This document shows positions 1 through 12,127 of a stretch of DNA of 64,000 nucleotides, one piece after another. Every line of letters begins with the position of its first letter. The stretch's first letter is position 1. The stretch is taken from the NCBI GenBank assembly GCA_039602395.1, contig JBCNJP010000013.1, positions 20,567,663-20,631,662 of the forward strand, given 5' to 3'. Origin of the DNA: Deinandra increscens subsp. villosa (Eukaryota > Streptophyta > Magnoliopsida > Asterales > Asteraceae). The position numbers and the translations under genes were made by a program. Below the pieces are notes generated by a model, which saw only the letters and a program-made list of their open reading frames with translations, did no database searches and was not told the origin of the DNA.

Positions 1-1320
1 AAAATTGAATGTATCTGAGGATGCCATTCCTGAGATGACTTCAATTTTGTGTGGCTCTTGAAACTTGGAGATAAGTTGAGGCTTCATTACAAGTTTAATA
101 TAGTAAACTTCAATGAACATCGGATTAACACTCAATCGTTATCCCGATAAGGATTAGTGGTGATGCTCCCACTTGCTTTATGTAGACGATGCATTCTTAT
201 AATCATATCTTTCTTTCAAACCAAGTTTCTTTGATGAGGAATTTAGATGTCCATGCATCTGATAATGGACGTTCATTACTCAACTTTAGTCTCTCGTAAG
301 ACTTCATCTTGGAACCAATTTGAGTCGCAAGTGATCAGTAAGAGGTGGTTTCTGGGTATGAGATGTGAATGGCAATAATCAACATGTCATCGTTCATGTG
401 TTTATTAGTTTCAAACTTGAAACTATAATCCTTAGGATGCCAACAACAACAGGTGCTAAACAGGATTTTAACACATATAAGTACAAGCTAGTTGTAGTCT
501 TTGACTTTCAAGGTGTTTTTACGTATATATCTATTCATGACCATCATGGTCATATGCACATGACTTGATGGATACATATAACATAAACATCCAGGTGATT
601 GCGTTACATAAGTAGAGATGGTGACTTGAACTTATGCAACCAAGCGTTCGAACTTAGCAAAGGTCCTATTGTTTGAATTGAGAAATAAAGCAAGTGATTT
701 CATAAAAGTTCAAATTTGATTTAATGAAATCTCGAGCTACGCGATTCTAAACCATAAGGTTCTATGAATCATGGTAGGTTACTATCCCTATCGTAACAAG
801 TACAATGAGAATAAAAGACATCATGGCCTCTATGGGATTCGAAAGAACAAACGTTCTCTACTCACATAAGGCTAGTCTTGGGTTCATTAAATCAGGACCA
901 CCACGTGTAGTGTCATGTTATATATGTTTGAATCTAATCCACCAACCAAGTGAAACCATTTTTAAGTGTAGATAAAAGCAAGCATATCATATAAGTTTAC
1001 ACCAGAAACTTAGTGCATGTCAAGATTCAAACCAAAAGCAAAATTGTATCCATCCTGGACCCCGCTAGGGAAAAACAAAACAAGCAAGTTGTTTAAGGAT
1101 ACTACCAAGAATTCAAAGTACGACATGAACTTTATTCAAAGTTTGCATACATGCAAAGGAAAGGTGTCATGTCATCTTGGTTCTTTTGTTTTCGACGACT
1201 TCATGTTTTTCCAAAATGTAAAGTATGTCAAGCATATATTTTGAAAGATAAAATGAAGTGGTCTATAACATGCGGTTATAGATATATACCTCCGGAAGAG
1301 CCTACATCGGCCTTCTTCCC
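1..1320. other. Unclassified degenerate sequence, probably copia pol remnant
   Basis: This stretch lies directly downstream (minus strand) of a broken copia gag and would be expected to hold protease, integrase and reverse transcriptase. Minus-strand translation shows only short open pieces and no protease DTG/DSG, integrase HHCC/DDE or reverse-transcriptase motif that I can recognise. It is either heavily decayed pol or unrelated sequence joined to the element. Assignment to the copia element rests only on position. Confidence 0.3.
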
Positions 1321-2174
1321 TTTCACCTTGGCAAGATAATCAACGCAATTTCGTCTCTAGTGCCCCATCTTGTTGCATTCGAAGCACTGGTGCTCATCTT
1401 GCGGCGGTGCCTTCGAAGCCTTTGACTTGCCATTCCCGATGCCACTAGAACCTCTAGTAGCAGAACCCTTTCCTTTCTTTCTTTGCCTAGGTTTCCTCTT
1501 GGCCTCGGGTTTCTTGACACCTCCGGATCAGATGGCGAGTACATTATTTGACTTGCCTTTGTTGTTGTTATTGTTGAGAAAGTTAATCTCAACATTTTTT
1601 AACATACCATGAATCTCAGTCACTGTCTTAACCAGGCTATTCATATTGAAATTGATCTGGAAGGGAGTGAACGCGCTAGAAAGAGAGTAACGGATCAAGC
1701 CCGTCGCCATTTATTGAGGAATGACGTTCGAGCTCGGTAGATGTAACCCTTCATCTTAAGGACATGGGCGCTAACATGATTACCTTCAGCCATTCGACAG
1801 GTGATGAGAGTGACAATGGTTTCGTAGCAATCCTGTCGGGCATGGGTTTCAAACATGCCTTTTAGTTCCCCGATCATCTAAAAAGCTGTCCTGTCAACCA
1901 TGCTTTTCTGAATATCAGTAGACATGGTCGCCAACATGAGGCACATCACTGAATTAGCATCCTTCTTCACTGCATCGTGTGCAGCGCGAGCAGCCGCAGA
2001 ATTATTTGCGGGTGCATCGGGCACCTCCTGTTCCAACACATGTTGTATTTTGGCCATATGAAGGACAATATTCAGATTTCGATACTAGTCGAGGAAATTG
2101 GTGTCATCAAGTTTCTCTTTCTCAAGGAGAGACTTGAGCTGGAAAACCTCGGGGTTTGCAACAGGTGCAGCCAT
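1321..2174 (-). pseudogene. Copia-type Gag pseudogene (UBN2-like, CCHC zinc knuckle)
   Basis: Gag would package element RNA into virus-like particles. On the minus strand an ATG at 2174 opens a reading frame starting MAAPVANPEVFQLKSLLEKE. It continues through the conserved copia-Gag stretch with 'MIGELKGMFETHARQDCYET' and 'CRMAEGNHVSAHVLKMKGYI' (1755-1877). The other recognisable end is a CX2CX4HX4C zinc knuckle at 1345-1386 (CFECNKMGH, stop, RRNC). At least three in-frame stops are visible: after NFLD, before MIGELK (about 1878-1880), and inside the zinc knuckle. A frame change lies between the two halves. The order Gag, zinc knuckle, expected pol to the left matches the primer site and 5' LTR found to the right at 4403-5762. 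Recognition as copia Gag is strong; it cannot encode a working protein. Confidence 0.85.
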
Positions 2175-3592
2175 TGAAACAATAGGCAATTCGTTTTAGT
2201 GTTTCGATGTAGTATTCATATTCAAAGACGACAAGCAAATCTTGAATAGAAATGTGGGAACCCAATTAGTAGTTGACCCACAAAGGCAGCGTTAAGTGCA
2301 ATCACCGGTCAACTAAGTAATCGGATGGACAAGGATTGTCTCTTGTGAAAGCCGGTCACAACTCCCGTGTATGAGGCTTTCGCAAATTAATTCGTGAAAT
2401 ATGTTTAGCCTCTTCCATGCCAATTTTGTCTCAGAATGACAAGATCTATGGTGTTGAAATACTCCAATACACAAGGTACTTGTAAAGAAATGATAGATGT
2501 CCTCAGTGGTCAGTGTACATGTACGGTGTTGAAATACTCCAATACACGCACCTTGGAAGATACCCTGAACACTAAGTGCGTTGTTGAAATACTCCAACAC
2601 TGATGCATTGGTAAATATGTTTCAAGTTAGACTTGACTAGGATGGCATAATCTACCCGTTTTGCGGCTTACCAGATATGATTGTTTAGTCAGTGTTTTAA
2701 TTAATTAAACGTTTGACTAAGCTTACTCGAAAACCCTATCTCACTCGGGACAGTCAATTTAATAACCTCCTTATTAAATACTACGCGTCGCGAGACAATA
2801 ACCAATTATTTAAAAGTTCGATATCTAAGATCGAAAAATTCGAGATCACAGTCGAATTAAATTGGTTATGAAATTTCAAGTCTTAATAAATTTTAGGACT
2901 CAAAACAATTGATTGTAAAACAGTGTTTAAAACTTAGTTTGGAGTTTTAGTTGGAACGTTAAACAAGTTAAGACAAGCAACCAAAACGCACATGCAAAAA
3001 AAACACATAATCAGCTTAAGAGGTTTCGACATTGTCAGAGCCTAATGACAATGTCGAAGAAGGTCTGGGTTAAAAGGTAAAATCAACCACAAGGATTAAT
3101 CTAGAAGAATCATCCGGTCGACTCTAACGCTCCCACTGGCTTCATAAGCTCTTCTTAATTTGATTGGAATTCGCCAGTCTTCCGGTTTTGGACACTTGCC
3201 ATGCTACGCAGTGTCCTTGGACAAGAACACTCGCCATGATGGGGTACTCGCATCAATGCTCGTCATGATCGACATGGGCGAAGGCAAGCATTTACAAGAA
3301 AATAGAATAACGACCTAATCTATTTTAGATACAACTTTTGAACCTAAAACAAGTGGGCCAATCCAAAACCAAAGCATAAATGGGCCAAAATGGGCCAAAC
3401 CAAAACATGAAAACCAATCACAACCACAATATGGGTCTAGCCGGATATGTGTGTTAAACAATCAATTAACTAATTGAATAATGTTTGGTGGAATTAAATC
3501 GACCAAACATCTTGAAATGCAATTCGTTCGACTTTCGCGACTTTCGGGTTTTATCCCCGATTCGTGAAATCCACCGGTTTAAAACCGATTGA
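2175..3592 (-). other. Copia leader with repeated 'TGTTGAAATACTCCAAYAC' motifs
   Basis: Untranslated leader between gag and the hAT insertion. Three copies of a 19-base motif TGTTGAAATACTCCAAYAC occur near 2451, 2528 and 2583 in plus-strand orientation. They recur with similar spacing in the related copy at about 19100-19255, so they belong to the element. Both copies also hold a short inverted pair, GACATTGTCAGAGCC(T)AATGACAATGTC, near 3027-3056 (and 19690-19715). No coding sequence is recognised. Confidence 0.6.
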
Positions 3593-4370
3593 CAGTGGCG
3601 GACCTAGGGCAAGCCCTAGGGGGTTGCCCGACACCCATGAACTTTTTTTGCGGTGTGCTATTTATCCGGTTTTTTTTATGAACCTCACCCCAAGAAATTT
3701 AGTGACCGAACCCCATAAATTTTTACACCGACTCTTAACTTAAAAAAAATTGTAGTTTTAAAAAAGTTTTCAAGTCACTAATAAGTAATAAACACAATAA
3801 TATTTATGGTTTTATGTTTTTAACCCACTTACCTAAACTCAATTACTCATACCCATCTCTATTAGTTATAACCAATGCCCAACACTTTTAAGCAAAAAAA
3901 AAAAAAACTCAAAAAAACAGATTTGGGGCTGGACTTACTTATCACGTACGACACAAACAAGCGAGAGAAGGTGCACTCAGAATTGCGATCGACACAGTGG
4001 ACAGGAGGTGGATACAGCGCTGAGCGCTCGGAAGTTGGTCAATCGGAATTGCGCTCAAAATTGGACGCTAAATTTGACTTATTTGTGTCATTTATATGAA
4101 GGTTAGTACTCTGATTTTGGATTCTTAGTTGTATGAATCTTTGTTTCTTGAAGAATGTAGACTAGAAATAAGAATTTGTGATTTGTAAATGTTATAGAAG
4201 AACTGAAACGAGGCTGAAATCTGAATTGAGAAAATGAGATGAGGAGACTTGACCCGTCACCCGACCCGACCCGACCTGAACTGAACTGGTCTATAAAAAT
4301 TATATATATGGTGGCGATCAAACACCGAAAATTTCTGAACCCCATAAAAAAAATCTTGGGTTTGCCACTG
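3593..4370. mobile_element. Non-autonomous hAT-like element in copia leader
   Basis: Terminal inverted repeats CAGTGGCGGACCTAGG (from 3593) and the complement of CTTGGGTTTGCCACTG (ending 4370) are typical of plant hAT elements. The flanking octamers are CCGATTGA (3585-3592) and CCGACCAG (4371-4378). They agree at four of eight positions and the other four differ by transitions, as a decayed 8-bp target duplication would. The related copia leader at 20210-20250 lacks this 778-bp segment, which supports an insertion. No transposase is encoded. Confidence 0.75.
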
Positions 4371-4402
4371 CCGACCAGTCAGGGTTTACGTGTGGTGAAC
4401 CT

Positions 4403-4415
4403 GACTCTGATACCA
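4403..4415 (-). other. Primer-binding site (initiator Met tRNA)
   Basis: On the minus strand TGGTATCAGAGTC starts one base after the LTR end (CCCAACA, G, then TGGTATC). It matches the 3' end of plant initiator methionine tRNA except for one base. It fixes the orientation of the element and marks the adjacent LTR as the 5' LTR. Confidence 0.85.
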
Positions 4416-4416
4416 C

Positions 4417-5762
4417 TGTTGGGTTATGACAGTGGTATACGGGTGCCCCACGACGTTAAAAAAACTTTCAATTTTATTAAAACATTACCGACCGGGTTTT
4501 AGCAAATCAGAGTTAGAACGGATTAAACTGGTAATTCGTTACGCAGTGGATTTAAATGATATTACTAATTAAACGCATAAACCTAAAGTGCCGTAATCGT
4601 GTCAACAGGATCACGATCACCAAAAACGGCACAAACACCTATTCGCGTTAAACCGTTTAATGCGAAATAAATAACGATAACAAGATCGAAACAAAATAAT
4701 CTAAACTAAAACGGAGTTTAGATATACCTTTGCGGTGTTGAACAAACGTTCAAGAAACCGAGTTTCAATGAACGTAGTGCTAGGTTGTAACGGAACAAAA
4801 CAGACCACTTTTGATCTCCAACGGTTGTCGCGTATCACGACGAATCTCGTGGTCTAGTGTCGCGCGCCGCTACGGGACCGCGTTTATGACCTGTGGTCAT
4901 TACGCGTTGCGAGAGTACGTTTCGATTGACATCGCATCTCACGAGACTACGAGATCAATCAGATTCAAGTCTGATTGCAACTGGAGACGGCGCATGGCAA
5001 AAGGCGTCAGGCTCGCGTCGACAGGCGACGCGACAAGCGAAGGCATGTGAGCGGCACTAGTAGTGGCGGGTGACGACGGCGAAAGCGGCGAGTTACACGG
5101 TGGTGATCGACAGTTTTGTGGCGGCGATTGGCGAGAAACCGAGCGGCGGACAAGGCCTACGAGACGGCGATTTCTAGACCGTAAAGTGGTCTATGGGCGT
5201 TGACTGACTAGCGACGACCACCAAGATATGGTGGCTCGAAGATGACCACCGGAGCAAAGAGGTGGCGGCGATCTCCGCAGAAACGAAATCATCGACGACC
5301 GATATTCTTTCTGGGGTATTTGCGTCGAGAGGAGAAAAGGATTTCTCCTTTTCTTTTCTTGTTCCGCCGTAAAATCAAAATTAGGTGATCAGGGTTTAAC
5401 CCCTACTCATCTAATATGTATTAGATAAACGGGCCCTCACGAATATAAAGCCCATCTCGTACGCGAGCCTACGAGCCAACGTTAGTAAAAATTTCACTAA
5501 CGAATAACTCGACCATGAATTTAAATAAAACCATTTTTTTAATATCGTTCACCCTTTATTATTAAGCCGGTTAAAAATAATATTATAGATTATTAATTAT
5601 TTATAATTAGTATAAATAATTTATATATAATCAAACGGTTCCGTTTCTTTTACCGGTTAACAAGTAAGCGGGTTTAGAGTTCGTTGCACTCGGTGTAATT
5701 CTTACGGGTCGTAACCGGGCCGGGTTCAAGATTTGTCGGGTCTGGACACATAATATCCAACA
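4417..5762 (-). repeat. 5' LTR of left copia element (1346 bp)
   Basis: Minus-strand orientation, starting TGTTGGATATTATGTGTCC (from 5762) and ending CATAACCCAACA (4417). Both ends match the LTR at 20270-21600. A GC-rich block around 4980-5300 contrasts with the AT-rich rest of the LTR. The 3' partner is outside the window. Confidence 0.85.
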
Positions 5763-6270
5763 TTGATAACACGAACCATATAGCATTTTTCGAAGTACAT
5801 GTACCGAACAACATCTTTTCGAAGTACATGTACTGATAATATAAACCGAACAGCATGAATCGCAACTCATGTATTCAGTGATATGAACCGAATAGCATGA
5901 CTCGAGATACATGTGCGTGATAAAATGAATCAATAACATGATTCGAAATACATGATTCTGATAACATGAATCGAATAGCATGACTCGAAATACGCAAGTC
6001 CGATTACATGAATCGAATAGCATGACTTTGAACACACAAGCCCAATAACATGAATCAAATAACACGATTCAAAATATGTGAACCCAATAACATGGACCGA
6101 ATAACATGACTCAAAATGCGAGAGTCCTGGTAACACAAATCAAACATCATAACTTGAAATACGCGAACCTGACAACATAAATCGAACATTATAACTTGAA
6201 ATACAAGAATCCTGATAACACAAATTGATTGACATATCTTGAACCACGCGAACCTGTTAAGATAGATGAC
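5763..6270. repeat. 42-bp minisatellite, about a dozen degenerate units
   Basis: Units resemble GAATCGAATAGCATGACTCG followed by AAATACNNRARTCCGATAACAT. The 42-bp period is clearest at 5950-6060. Because 42 is a multiple of three, the minus strand stays open over several units (frame repeating MLFDSCY.. every 14 residues), but the array ends in degenerate sequence and no start context or known domain supports a protein. It begins immediately beside the copia LTR. Confidence 0.8.
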
Positions 6271-8655
6271 ATGAGATCAATAATAACTTGAATTGATAGT
6301 GATTACTAATCATATGCACCCAAAGTACCCTCCAAATGTGGCCATAGATTGAGAATTCGAACGACAGAACGCCGGGCAAAAGATTACTAAATCAACAAGC
6401 GACCCGACAAGGTTATGATGAAGAACGACTGATCCGTAATTGGAACAACATCCGGGATATGCAACAATTGGAGTCGAATCCAAAAATCGATTCCATAAAA
6501 TGATAGATATCAAGTCTAATATAAGAATACTTGATCAATGATAGCATAAGCCTGGCAAATCTGGGAATGAAACGGCAAGAATTGATTCCATAAAACTGAC
6601 TATTTAGATAATCAAGAGTCAACTTTACGAATCTAACTAGCCAAAGAATCCCATAGTCCATTGGCTGAATACAAAGGAGTTTCCTCATGATAGAAATCAA
6701 GAATGTGACATATGCAAATTCATACACCGTCAATGAGGACGATAACGAATTTGGAATAGGCCGCGAAGAGTCGGACCAAATATGAATTTAGGCCCAGACA
6801 CTACCGCATATGAAAGAATAATCTTCACACGCATGCAAACTGAGACGCATGAAAGGAACATGTTAAGAGGATTAATACAACGGATGACATAAAAACCTCC
6901 GAGAGAGATATGATTGCACAGAGGCCAACGATTTCCGAGGGTTAGAGATGATATGGTGACTGGAAACTAGAGTCATACTAGCATAAAGGCGATCTGAAAG
7001 TCGTTTTGGTTAACGGGAGGAAGACCCAATATTTCTTCAGATATCTCCGATTCCCCTTTCATTATGATGAACTTCCACAATTTTGGGTCCTAGATGCAGG
7101 CACTCCATACACAATTAATTGTCGACTGAAGTCCACAGATTGGTTTATCATCAAGGATTGCCGGGACCTGAGTATCTGGACGAGATACGAATGATTTCTT
7201 TAAAACACATAGATATTTAATGATAAATGAAATGAAATTCCGAGGGTACACAGAGGTGAGAAGAAAAAGGGTCTGAAGGTGCTAATAGTGAACAAGCCGA
7301 AGCACGATAAATCAAGAGTTAGGTTTCAAGGCAGACATAACTCAATGATTATGATGATCTAACTTTGAACGGATAGATTTGACACCCGACACATGAATAA
7401 GGTCATCTACTCAAGAGGTCATAAAGTCATAAACTCATACACATGTGGACTTGTGACTTCGTAAATTTCCAAACGGGTAGACTCCCCGACACACACACCT
7501 AAAAGATACGCGAGAAGAATCAAGCGAAGGCATTTAAAACATTTATCTTGATTTTTTTAACACAACAGGAGGGTCATGTGTGCGTTTATTCGTAACTCGC
7601 TAATGTGCCCACTTATTTGCAGGTATGCGTGTAACTCCGTAACCACACAACGTGTAAACTCGCAAACCTACAAATGAGAATTCACCCAACGTACACACAA
7701 CGATTAAAATGATATAAGGGACAAATCGTTCAGACTCCCGCAAAGGACAACGTTGATCAGGGTACACAGAAGCATAAATGATATAGAACGGTAAGGTTTC
7801 GAACATCATCATAAATAAGTGAAATGGATACATAGAATGTCAAAGATTTTTAAACGACTACAAAGTATAAAAATAAGATTCATCAAACAATCATCCATGT
7901 TTAAAGTTCCACATACATTCCACGATCAGTATTACCATTGACGGGAGCATTAACGGTGGCTAGCAGTGGAAACGCGAGAGGAATGTGATCCAAGGTGACA
8001 TGACGATAGCAAAGAATGGTGGTGAGAAAAGTGGTCCGACGATCAACAAAGGCTTGAACTGGCATTGACACCATAGATTGAACATTTGAAACTGAACTCG
8101 ATCTGGCTGGTAATAGATGCTGATGGGAAGGTCAGACCGGCGGTAGATACCCACGCGATGACCAAGAAGGCTACAATTCATGCAATGTCAACATGGAAGG
8201 TGGGTAGGGTTCCCAGAGCCTTAGCACAAAGAAAGAGTGCATGTCCTACGATGTTTGAAATAGCAACCGGGTTTAACAATGGTGATATTGATTATAGGGT
8301 TAGCTTTGAGGGCTTGCTGGATTAGGCTGGAGAGAGCGTCATCCACTTGCCAATTAATCTCCTAGCCCACCAGACGGTGGTGACGACCATTGTCACGACC
8401 CAAGCTGCGAAATTGTAAGATAAACGATCATGAAACAAAGGTACGACCGGGTGAATGTTCAGTCCCCAATCACGAGAGTGAGAAACATCATATAGGACAC
8501 TCGAATTAAAGTTTCACAACACGACCGAATTTGAAAAATTATAAAATACCGAGAATCATACTAGAAAATAGCAAAATCACCTATATATAAATTGAGAAAT
8601 CTGGTTGAAAATCCATTTAAGACAAATAATTGAGTATAAAAATCATGGGACCGTG
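6271..8655. other. Unclassified intergenic or retroelement-internal sequence
   Basis: About 2.4 kb with only short ORFs and no recognised protein. From position it may be the internal region of the minus-strand D1 element, whose primer site lies at 9238-9249. No family-specific motif confirms this. Confidence 0.4.
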
Positions 8656-10095
8656 AAGTAGTGTGACTCAGATGATCATAGATTATTGAAAACTTCCACA
8701 TTAACACATAAAATCAAGTGATATTTTGAAAAACATAAAGAATGGCCCTCATTTCCCGCGTGGGAAACTACAACCGTGACTGGTCAGGGTAAGATCCTAG
8801 TGATTGACATGCTTTGGCCTAATAGGTTTCGACACTCTCATCAAGGCATCCCAATTGAGCGTCTGGGTCCGTCAATTCGAATTCGTACGCAACGGGTTGC
8901 TTAGTCAGAGACCCCGACTACCGGTGCTTCCACCTTTCCAGTTACTACATGTCAATCATTAAGGCCCCATGTCTGACGAAATTGTAAAATCGAGAAATCA
9001 ATTTCCTAGATGCTATGTAAGGCAACATTTCTAAGGAAAGAGGCTAGGAAGCCTCAAGTGACTTGTGTTCAAGTGTGTCCTAAATGACAAGGAAACAATT
9101 GAAACAAGCATGATTAAGAAGCAATTATAAGACATATAAATTATATAGGTATGCTATGCATGAGGCACTCATGCAGGACACCTAAGGCGTATGTCTAGGT
9201 CAAGCTGGTTCTAATAACCTAAATCCCTATAGCCGTAGCTCTGATACCAATCTGTCACACCCCAACCGACGACGGAATACGTCGGGGCGCGATGATTGTC
9301 CATATGCACACAACACTAGTTAAATATTTTGATATTCTTAATTAACCCATTTCATAGCAATAGAATAATACATCTTAATTTAATACAATAATATGATAAG
9401 TCACAGATAAATTGATTAATTTAGGTCTCACTCAGTCCACTTGCATCCTAAAGTGTCATGAACGCGATCAACAACATCAACAACAAAGCTTGCGGCATGT
9501 ACAAAATAAAGTTTAACTACGAATAAATGGTGAGTAAACATAGGTGTTGCGTACATATATATATTTGAAACATGCGATTAAATGAGTTAAGAGTAAATAT
9601 ATATGATAAACATGAAATAAATCAAAGCACATAATAGGCGATGCACTCAAGCCCTCGGCTTTAATCTTTCAATCATAAGGCGCCACACGCAAGGCAGGCC
9701 AAGTGGGTTGCCACACCAATAGATCTATTATTGTAACCCCGGCTTAATGAGTTAATAAGATACGTTAATCGTTCCATCATTCAATCATTCCATCGTTCAG
9801 TTGTTCCATCATTCCATCGTTCCATCGTTCAGAGCAATAATCCACACAAGTTTAACCACACAAGTATACACATAACAATCACATCGATCACATTTAGTTT
9901 TAGAATAAAGCATAAAGAGTTTGCATTCTGATAGCGTACATGTTGCACCCCAAAACAGTAAAAGAAATGGGGCTATGCATACTCACCTGATATGGTTACA
10001 CAATTTGAAAGAATGACACAATGAAACGATTAGACTCGAAGATGACCTTGATGACTAGATAAGTTAGAGAAAAAAAAATAAATAATTAGATAAAT
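8656..10095 (-). mobile_element. D1: leader, primer site and truncated 5' LTR of a 2.8-kb-LTR family
   Basis: This segment matches 21601-23039 at roughly 99% by eye; I counted about 15-20 differences. On the minus strand it holds leader (8656-9237), primer site TGGTATCAGAGC (9238-9249) and the start of an LTR ending GGGGTGTGACA at 9253. The LTR is broken at 10095 by another LTR starting TGTGACATCC. In copy D2 the sequence continues uninterrupted past this point, so 10095/10096 is an insertion site. Large LTRs with TGTGACA ends are usual for gypsy-type elements, but no pol is present to confirm that. Confidence 0.75.
9238..9249 (-). other. Primer-binding site of D1 (initiator Met tRNA)
   Basis: Minus-strand TGGTATCAGAGC, three bases inside the LTR end TGTGACA, complementary to the 3' end of initiator methionine tRNA. 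Confidence 0.8.
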
Positions 10096-10922
10096 TGTGA
10101 CATCCGAGAATTTCAAGGTTAACTTCCGTTAGACAATTCCGTTAGTTACGTTATAAGTGTCAACTTAGTAACTAATGCTTAACTAGGCCGAATACGTCCA
10201 CGACCTTTGGTTGATCACCGAACCCGTCCATATGTGTTATGTGTTCATTTATTTATTGTCATTACGTGCAATGTGATTTGAACGCATGATTTAATATTAT
10301 TAATAGCATGACAAATTGTAAATTCTTGATTATGTGGCAAATTGTATGTTTTTGGTTACCAGCGAAACTACCGGGCGAAACTATAGTGTCGCCCGGCAGT
10401 CAGACTGTTGACTCACACGTGACCAGAGCTAGTTTCGCTTGGCCAGCGAAACTGCCAGCGAAACTAGCCCCTGATATATATATTCTTATAAAACCCTAGA
10501 AGCCTCATTCTTGCACCTTTTCTCCCGAAAACACACACACACTCTTCTGGAATCTGGTTAGCCGAGAAGCACCACGAGCCGACGTGATCTCAGCCTCGAG
10601 ACATCATCCATTCGGATCCTAGATCGAATCGTGAGTCTCAAAACCATCTTTTCTTGCTTTTCTATGTGTTTTACCTTAAAGCATGACCAAACCTCCATGG
10701 AATCACTTGATCTTCTGATATGTTGCTTAGGAATGCTAGATCTGTTATAAAGTCTGTAACTTTACGTTTGAAATCCATCCATAATGAAGATTTATGCTAT
10801 TTAGGTCATTTTAGGTTTAAAATATGTTTTTGGTGATTTGATGATGAAAACCCATGTTTAAGGTGTTAAAGCTTACTGTTTTATGTTGGTAAATGATCAT
10901 ACATGCTAAATATTGAATCACA
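10096..10922 (+). repeat. LTR 'A' of the 2.6-kb-LTR family, cut by assembly gap
   Basis: It starts TGTGACATCCGAG at 10096, inserted in the D1 LTR after TAAAT. It follows the solo LTR at 12564 base for base in broad outline, up to the position matching about 13370, where the gap begins. A TATA-like segment (about 10471-10496, before AAACCCTAG) and several GCGAAACT motifs (10360-10470) are present. Whether this is a solo LTR or the 5' LTR of a full element cannot be told because the other end is in or beyond the gap. Confidence 0.75.
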
Positions 10923-11422
10923 NNNNNNNNNNNNNNNNNNNNNNNNNNNNNNNNNNNNNNNNNNNNNNNNNNNNNNNNNNNNNNNNNNNNNNNNNNNNNN
11001 NNNNNNNNNNNNNNNNNNNNNNNNNNNNNNNNNNNNNNNNNNNNNNNNNNNNNNNNNNNNNNNNNNNNNNNNNNNNNNNNNNNNNNNNNNNNNNNNNNNN
11101 NNNNNNNNNNNNNNNNNNNNNNNNNNNNNNNNNNNNNNNNNNNNNNNNNNNNNNNNNNNNNNNNNNNNNNNNNNNNNNNNNNNNNNNNNNNNNNNNNNNN
11201 NNNNNNNNNNNNNNNNNNNNNNNNNNNNNNNNNNNNNNNNNNNNNNNNNNNNNNNNNNNNNNNNNNNNNNNNNNNNNNNNNNNNNNNNNNNNNNNNNNNN
11301 NNNNNNNNNNNNNNNNNNNNNNNNNNNNNNNNNNNNNNNNNNNNNNNNNNNNNNNNNNNNNNNNNNNNNNNNNNNNNNNNNNNNNNNNNNNNNNNNNNNN
11401 NNNNNNNNNNNNNNNNNNNNNN
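10923..11422. other. Assembly gap (500 N)
   Basis: Exactly 500 undetermined bases, a size often used as a placeholder, so the real length is unknown. Reading frames that cross it are meaningless. Confidence 0.99.
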
Positions 11423-11429
11423 ATATATA

Positions 11430-11861
11430 GGGAAAAGATAAATTGGAACCCACCTTGAGTTGGAGAATCTTTGGAAACCGGTCAAAAACGAGGTAAAAAA
11501 AATGTTTTTTTTTCTTAATTATTTTATGGTGGTTCTTTAGGTTATAAACTACTCTTAAATGAAAAAAAATCAAAAAACCGCCTAGTAGATTTTTTTTAAA
11601 AAATATCAAAAAAAAGTTACATTTGTAACTTTTATGCGTATATTTACAGTTACGCAAAAAGTTACATGTGTAACCTAGACATTTTTGATATTTTTTTAAA
11701 AAAAATCTACTAGGCGGTTTTTTGATTTTTTTTCATTTAAGAGTAGTTTATAACCTAAAGAACCACCATAAAAAAATTAAGGAAAAAAAACAATTTTTAA
11801 ACCTCATTTTTGACCGGTTTCCAAAGATTCTCCAACTCAAAGTGGGTTCCAAAATACCCCA

Positions 11862-11865
<4 letters not shown>
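11430..11865. mobile_element. Foldback (MITE-like) element with ~200-bp arms
   Basis: Two arms of about 200 bases are near-perfect inverted complements. The left runs from GGG (11430) through GTTGGAGAATCTTTGGAAAC to GCCTAGTAGATTTTTTTTAA. The right is its reverse complement, ending AACCC (11865). A short loop of about 60 bases with GTTACATTTGTAAC-like palindromes joins them. Both outer ends meet TA-repeat sequence. No coding capacity. Probably a non-autonomous DNA transposon that inserted in, or carries, a (TA)n tract. Confidence 0.8.

Positions 11866-11907
<42 letters not shown>
11866..11907. repeat. (TA)n microsatellite between two foldback elements
   Basis: Pure TA/AT repeat of about 21 units. 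It joins the CCC end of one foldback element directly to the GGG start of the next. Confidence 0.95.
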
Positions 11908-11911
<4 letters not shown>

Positions 11912-12081
11912 TAGGTTCAAATGAGAACTTTTTTTTTAAGAACTTTTGAGAACCATTCTGAGCCACAAATTTTCAGGGGGGAAGCATTCAAATTCATGGG
12001 AGGGATGTCCTTATATATAACTTGTGGCTCAGAATGGTTCTTAAAAGTTCTCAAACCCAATTGGTTCTCAAATGAACCTCT

Positions 12082-12084
<3 letters not shown>
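11908..12084. mobile_element. Small foldback MITE (177 bp) bounded by (TA)n
   Basis: Left arm GGGTTAGGTTCAAATGAGAA (11908) through CATTCTGAGCCACAA pairs with right arm TTGTGGCTCAGAATG through CCTCTCCC (12084), giving inverted repeats of about 80 bp. A further (TA)n tract follows (12085-12125). Both ends are GGG/CCC set in TA repeats, like the larger element to the left. Confidence 0.8.

Positions 12085-12125
<41 letters not shown>
12085..12125. repeat. (TA)n microsatellite
   Basis: About 20 TA units closing the right side of the small foldback element. Confidence 0.9.

Positions 12126-12127
<2 letters not shown>

Larger units (their letters stand above)
1..5762 (-). mobile_element. Copia LTR retrotransposon, 5' part, off the left edge
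   Basis: Minus-strand element with 5' LTR (4417-5762), initiator-Met-tRNA primer site (4403-4415), a leader of about 2.2 kb holding a hAT insertion (3593-4370), and a broken gag (1321-2174). The 3' LTR is not in the window. The same family recurs at 18926-21600 in the same orientation. Both share the leader repeats, the primer site and both LTR ends, so the boundaries are supported by comparison of two copies. Confidence 0.8.

Noticed and set aside
5631..6136. Minus-strand ORF with 14-residue repeats (MLFDSCY...)
   Set aside because: It is explained by a 42-bp minisatellite; there is no start context, domain or conserved flank.
8391..8400. TGTCACGACCC as another LTR boundary
   Set aside because: No primer site or polypurine tract adjoins it and no second copy supports it.
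10817..11657. Several long reading frames crossing 10923-11422 on both strands
   Set aside because: They consist mostly of undetermined residues from the assembly gap.
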